DNA from: Candidatus Rifleibacteriota bacterium
Lineage (GTDB): Bacteria > Muiribacteriota > Ozemobacteria > Ozemobacterales > Ozemobacteraceae
DNA: 64,000 nt
Assembly: GCA_015233155.1 (NCBI GenBank)
Contig: JADFYG010000021.1
Location: forward strand, 20,628-84,627
Reading direction: 5' to 3'
The notes under the pieces are model-generated. The model did no database searches. It was not told where the DNA came from and saw only the letters and a program-made list of their open reading frames with translations. The first letter of the stretch is position 1, and each line of letters begins with the position of its first letter. Position numbers and translations under genes: made by a program. Below are positions 60,910 through 64,000 of this stretch, piece after piece.

Positions 60910-62505
60910 TTATCGCGGACCACTGTGGCTGCGGTTTCCGCCGCTTCTGCCACGACTGAAGGGACGCTTCTCTCTGTCTTCCCGCCGGGGAGCAGTTGAA
61001 CGTGGAGTAAACGAGTCCTCATCATCTGGCGCTGGACTGCCATCAGCAGTCGGGGGGGGGATCAGAGCTTCTTTGACCATCTTCTGATGATATTGATCGA
61101 CCAACAATGCCAGTAGCTGCGGTCCCTGTTCGTGATCACGCAGAGCCGGAAGAATAGCCGCATATCGGTTAAGGCGTTCCATGCGCGGTTTATCCAGGTC
61201 GCGGCGCTCAGCTTCGAGACGAGTTATAAAACGCTCGGCGATCATTCCCTGAAGAGTTAAATCATCGGGAATCGTCTTACTGACGAAATCGATGCTGTGG
61301 CGACGCCCTGCACGTTTCAAATCAGCTTCTTCCAGGATGCTGACAAGACTTATCGCTATGCCGCTTTTTCCGGCGCGACCGGTACGGCCCGCCCTATGTA
61401 TATACTGCTCAAAATCTTTGTGCCAATCATAGATGAAAACATATTCGAGATGACTGATATCAATGCCGCGGGCAGCGACATCCGTGGCCACCAGAAACCG
61501 CAAACGATTCATCCTCAATTTCGTCATGACCCGGTCGCGATCTTTTTGGCCAAGATCGCCGCTGATTGGTTCAACATCATAACCGTATCGTTGTAGCAAG
61601 GCCGTCAGATAGCCGACTTCATCCTTCGTATTACAGAAGATGATGCCGTTAGTAGGATTTTCGGCCTCGATGATCTTCATCAGGGCGCGATCTTTCCACA
61701 TTGCCTCGCAAGTATAGTAATGATGCTCCATTTGTGGCACTGACAACGAGTCACCCGACAAACCCAGAAAGAATGGTTCGTTCAAAAATTCGTGAGCAAG
61801 GCGTTGAACACTGCTTGGCATCGTCGCGGAAAACATGGCTGATGTACGTTTGCGCGGGAGAAATACTTTTACGCGCAGCAGATCTCCAAAAAAGCCCATG
61901 GAAAGAAGCTCGTCAGCCTCATCGAGAATCAGCGTCCTGATGTTCTTCAGGGAAAGCGTGCCGCGGTTCAGATGGTCAAGCAGGCGTCCGGGAGTGGCCA
62001 CGACTACCGCAGCGCCATTCTTCAGTGCATCGAGCTGAGTCTTGTATCCCGTGCCACCGTAGATGGCAACAGAAACTCCTGTGTCGCCGTTGCAAAGACG
62101 TACGACTTCATTATGTACCTGTTGAGCGAGTTCCCGGGTTGGAACAAGCACCAGAGCCTGTACATCGCGACGCTTCGGATCTATTTTTTCAACGATAGGA
62201 ATTACGAATGCGCCGGTTTTTCCGCTGCCGGTGCGCGACTGAACGATCACATCGCGCTCGTCCATCAGAAACGGAACCACGCGTGCCTGTACTGCCAAAG
62301 GGGCCGTCCAACCCATGGTGGCGACGGCTTTCGTGACCCGCTCACTGAGCTGGTCGAATCTAAAATCCGGATATACCGGAAGCACAGGGCCGGTTTCCTC
62401 GGTAGTCGCAGCAACCTGAGTGGGTAATTCGTCCGATGTATCGGTTGTCGAAATACCAGAAGAGGAAATGGAGGATGTTTCGTTGGCGGAATGTTTTGTA
62501 ATCAT
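60910..62505 (-). CDS. DEAD-box ATP-dependent RNA helicase
   Basis: RNA helicase of 531 residues. Motifs in order: Q-like segment WTAPLAVQARVVPF, motif I SRTGSGKT, Ia PTRELAQQ, GG, Ib ATPGRLLDHL, II DEADELL, III SATMP, IV IIFCNTKDE, V ATDVAARGIDI and VI HRAGRTGRAG. N- and C-terminal extensions are low complexity: Ser/Thr-rich at the front, and Arg/Gly/Ser-rich (RGRSGGNRSHSGPR) at the end, as in CsdA/DeaD-type helicases that act in ribosome assembly and cold response. A helical region (about 395-480) may aid RNA binding. Confidence 0.92.
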   Translation of the reverse strand: MITKHSANETSSISSSGISTTDTSDELPTQVAATTEETGPVLPVYPDFRFDQLSERVTKAVATMGWTAPLAVQARVVPFLMDERDVIVQSRTGSGKTGAFVIPIVEKIDPKRRDVQALVLVPTRELAQQVHNEVVRLCNGDTGVSVAIYGGTGYKTQLDALKNGAAVVVATPGRLLDHLNRGTLSLKNIRTLILDEADELLSMGFFGDLLRVKVFLPRKRTSAMFSATMPSSVQRLAHEFLNEPFFLGLSGDSLSVPQMEHHYYTCEAMWKDRALMKIIEAENPTNGIIFCNTKDEVGYLTALLQRYGYDVEPISGDLGQKDRDRVMTKLRMNRLRFLVATDVAARGIDISHLEYVFIYDWHKDFEQYIHRAGRTGRAGKSGIAISLVSILEEADLKRAGRRHSIDFVSKTIPDDLTLQGMIAERFITRLEAERRDLDKPRMERLNRYAAILPALRDHEQGPQLLALLVDQYHQKMVKEALIPPPTADGSPAPDDEDSFTPRSTAPRREDREKRPFSRGRSGGNRSHSGPR

Positions 62506-62512
62506 AAGCCTT

Positions 62513-63553
62513 TCATTTTTCCGGGTGGGAGGTAAACCATGACTCGAGACGAGCCATGCCTTCTTCTATGCTGATTTTCGGTGAATAGCCGAGATCGCGA
62601 CGTATCGCGGAAAGATCGAACCAGTGCGATGTAGAAAGCTCATTTGCCGTAAATCGCGTAATGCGCGGCTCGCCGGACAGATTGAACAGTTTGTACCCCA
62701 TCTCGAGCAGACCGCCTATAAACCAAGCCGCGGTCGGAGAAATAGTCGCGCAAAGCGGAATCGGCGGAAGGCCGGCCGCCCGGATAATTCCATTCACTAT
62801 TTCTGAGATGGGTCGCGGGTCGCCATTTGAGACAAAATATGCTTTGCCCGCACATGCAGCCCCCGGGGCGAGGCGCTCGCCGGCGAGAATATGCGCATCG
62901 GCGGCATTGTCTACATAGATAGTATCGATCCTGTTCATACCGTTACCTACAAACTTGAGGTTGCCCTGGCGCGCCGCCGCAACTAAGCGTGGAACCAGGT
63001 GATTATCACCAGGTCCCCAGATCAGATGAGGTCGAATCGAAACCGTCGAGAGGGTGGGGCCATTGGAAGAAAGCACAAGTCGTTCAGCCATGGCTTTGGT
63101 TTTAGGATAGTGCGCCTCATAATGATCGGGGTATGGAACTGACTCATTGCCATTTTCCATGTTTTTGCCGTCGAAAACCACGCTCGGCGAGCTGGTATAG
63201 ACAAGGCGGCCTATCTTCAACTTCTTACAGGCTTCTACGACTTTCTCCGTTCCGATGTAATTGGCGCGATGATAATCTTCGTATGGACCCCAGACGCCCG
63301 GTTTTGCAGCAACATGAAATACTATGTCACAACCGGAGCAAGCCTTTTCTACAGCGGCCGCGTCAGTAATATCACCCGACACAGTTTCGATCCCGAGTTT
63401 TTGTAATTCAGGATATGTTCCGCGTGAAAAACTGCGAATCGCTAATCCGCGCTCACGGAGTTTCGTCGCAATGGCCTTTCCAAGGAAACCGCCACCGCCT
63501 GTTACAAGAACTTTCATACCCGGTTTCAGACCAGGTTCGTTCGTTTCATTCAT
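62513..63553 (-). CDS. oleD: OleD-like NAD(P)-dependent 2-alkyl-3-ketoacyl reductase
   Basis: Extended short-chain dehydrogenase of 346 residues. NAD(P) motif VLVTGGGGFLGKAIATKLRERG (about 15-36), the Ser/Tyr-x3-Lys catalytic set in RLVYTSSPSVVFDG and EAHYPKTKAMAERLVL (about 152). It resembles the 3-beta-hydroxysteroid dehydrogenase group, to which OleD belongs; OleD reduces the 2-alkyl-3-keto acid made by OleA in head-to-head hydrocarbon synthesis. Assignment rests on the OleC-like neighbour 145 bases upstream. The start MNETNEPG follows GAGGAATATATC; a longer in-frame start (63619) has no ribosome site. Confidence 0.75.
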   Translation of the reverse strand: MNETNEPGLKPGMKVLVTGGGGFLGKAIATKLRERGLAIRSFSRGTYPELQKLGIETVSGDITDAAAVEKACSGCDIVFHVAAKPGVWGPYEDYHRANYIGTEKVVEACKKLKIGRLVYTSSPSVVFDGKNMENGNESVPYPDHYEAHYPKTKAMAERLVLSSNGPTLSTVSIRPHLIWGPGDNHLVPRLVAAARQGNLKFVGNGMNRIDTIYVDNAADAHILAGERLAPGAACAGKAYFVSNGDPRPISEIVNGIIRAAGLPPIPLCATISPTAAWFIGGLLEMGYKLFNLSGEPRITRFTANELSTSHWFDLSAIRRDLGYSPKISIEEGMARLESWFTSHPEK

Positions 63554-63698
63554 GATATATTCCTCGCAAAATCTGGCATCTCTCGGGCGAAGCGTAACAT
63601 GCCCCAACGCATCGAACACAATCAGGCAGGTGCTCGCCCCTTCGCCGAATTACCCGACCAGACAGATTACATCTCGTTATTGAATAAATCAAATAAAG

Positions 63699-64000
63699 TT
63701 ATGAACGAGATGTCAGCGCTTCCGCTGATTTCAACTGTTTGGCGGCAAGCGTGGCAAGCAACTCCCGCCCTATTTTCGCATTGTGTCTGACATCGACAGG
63801 AAACGCAGAGTGGAATAAAAATTTCTTTATCAGGCGTGTATGCGGGAATTCAGCTCCGAGAGTGGATAGCTCCTTGATAATCTTATCAAAATCAGGGTTT
63901 GAAATGCCTTTCTCAAGCTCGACCCACAACACAGGGATCTGCTGTCCGCGTTCGCCGATTCCAACCAAAGCCGTTCGAAAAACGCTTTCATGGCGATTAA
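63699..64000 (-). CDS. oleC: OleC-like AMP-dependent ligase, C-terminal end (partial)
   Basis: About 99 C-terminal residues of a gene entering from the right edge. Frame begins RHESVFRTALVGIGERGQQIPVLWVELEKG and includes LIKKFLFHSAFPVDVRHNAKIGRELLATLA, which match the final part of OleC (fatty-acid-CoA ligase-like beta-lactone synthetase), where the VDxRHNAKIxRE block is highly characteristic. OleC turns the beta-hydroxy acid made by OleD into a beta-lactone that OleB decarboxylates to the olefin. The ligase active site is outside the window. Confidence 0.78.
   Translation of the reverse strand, partial: NRHESVFRTALVGIGERGQQIPVLWVELEKGISNPDFDKIIKELSTLGAEFPHTRLIKKFLFHSAFPVDVRHNAKIGRELLATLAAKQLKSAEALTSRS

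Noticed and set aside
1..64000. Prophage, integron, insertion sequence or replication origin
   Set aside because: No integrase, transposase, capsid, resolvase or DnaA-box cluster was recognised anywhere.

Overview
The window reads as ordinary chromosome of an uncultured, probably diderm anaerobe or facultative anaerobe. The signs are a HydF maturase for [FeFe]-hydrogenase, a full-length NifU with NifS, a three-subunit succinate dehydrogenase/fumarate reductase with a di-haem-type SdhC, an animal-type citrate synthase, a CoA ligase carrying an iron-sulphur tail, pseudopilins, c-di-GMP (PilZ) and c-di-AMP (ydaO riboswitch) signalling, and many TPR and vWA proteins. A candidate phylum such as Riflebacteria would fit, but this is inference: there is no rRNA or other decisive marker. 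No transposase, prophage, CRISPR array or rRNA operon was found.

Layout. 1-2.2 kb (minus): alpha (cut by the left edge) and beta subunits of a succinyl-CoA-ligase-like enzyme, the beta subunit ending in a [4Fe-4S]-type cysteine motif. 2.6-7.2 kb: a lone ABC-2 permease, small secreted and membrane proteins, a mazEF module with its own operator, and a HEAT-like lipoprotein. 7.4-13.1 kb: an overlapping DUF58 / BatA-like / vWA-amidotransferase-like operon. 13.1-16.9 kb: PilZ, C11 peptidase, HDOD protein and coiled-coil membrane protein, convergent with a dynamin-like GTPase (16.9-18.7 kb). 18.8-19.3 kb: tandem 149-bp inverted-repeat elements. 19.5-27.3 kb: EF-hand protein, chemoreceptor, cyclophilin, MurB, an ECF sigma/anti-sigma/TPR operon and an FAD oxidoreductase.

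27.5-37.3 kb: sugar-nucleotide epimerase, tRNA-Val(GAC) with a TrmJ-type methylase, the run gltX-apbE-NusG_II-Gx transporter-maf-coaD, and nifU-nifS on the minus strand. 37.4-40.4 kb: c-di-AMP riboswitch with an M23 peptidase, a secreted Asn/Gly-rich protein, and aroK overlapped by a terminator. 40.5-48.7 kb: one long operon of a TPR membrane protein, a large Cys/His-rich secreted protein, three pseudopilins, a GAF adenylate cyclase and MazG. 48.7-53.5 kb (mostly minus): TPR proteins, a 42-residue Cys-rich protein, a multi-cluster ferredoxin and MoeA. 53.7-55.8 kb: SprA-related protein and HydF. 55.8-60.8 kb: sdhC-A-B and citrate synthase, divergent. 60.9-64 kb (minus): DEAD-box helicase, then OleD and the end of OleC, part of a long-chain olefin pathway whose other genes should lie to the right.

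Themes: oxidative and acyl-CoA energy metabolism (CoA ligase, Sdh, citrate synthase), Fe-S and metallocofactor assembly (NifUS, HydF, MoeA, ApbE), and envelope signalling (cAMP, c-di-GMP and c-di-AMP devices beside secreted, pilin-like and peptidoglycan-active proteins). Three families of small palindromic repeats are scattered between genes.
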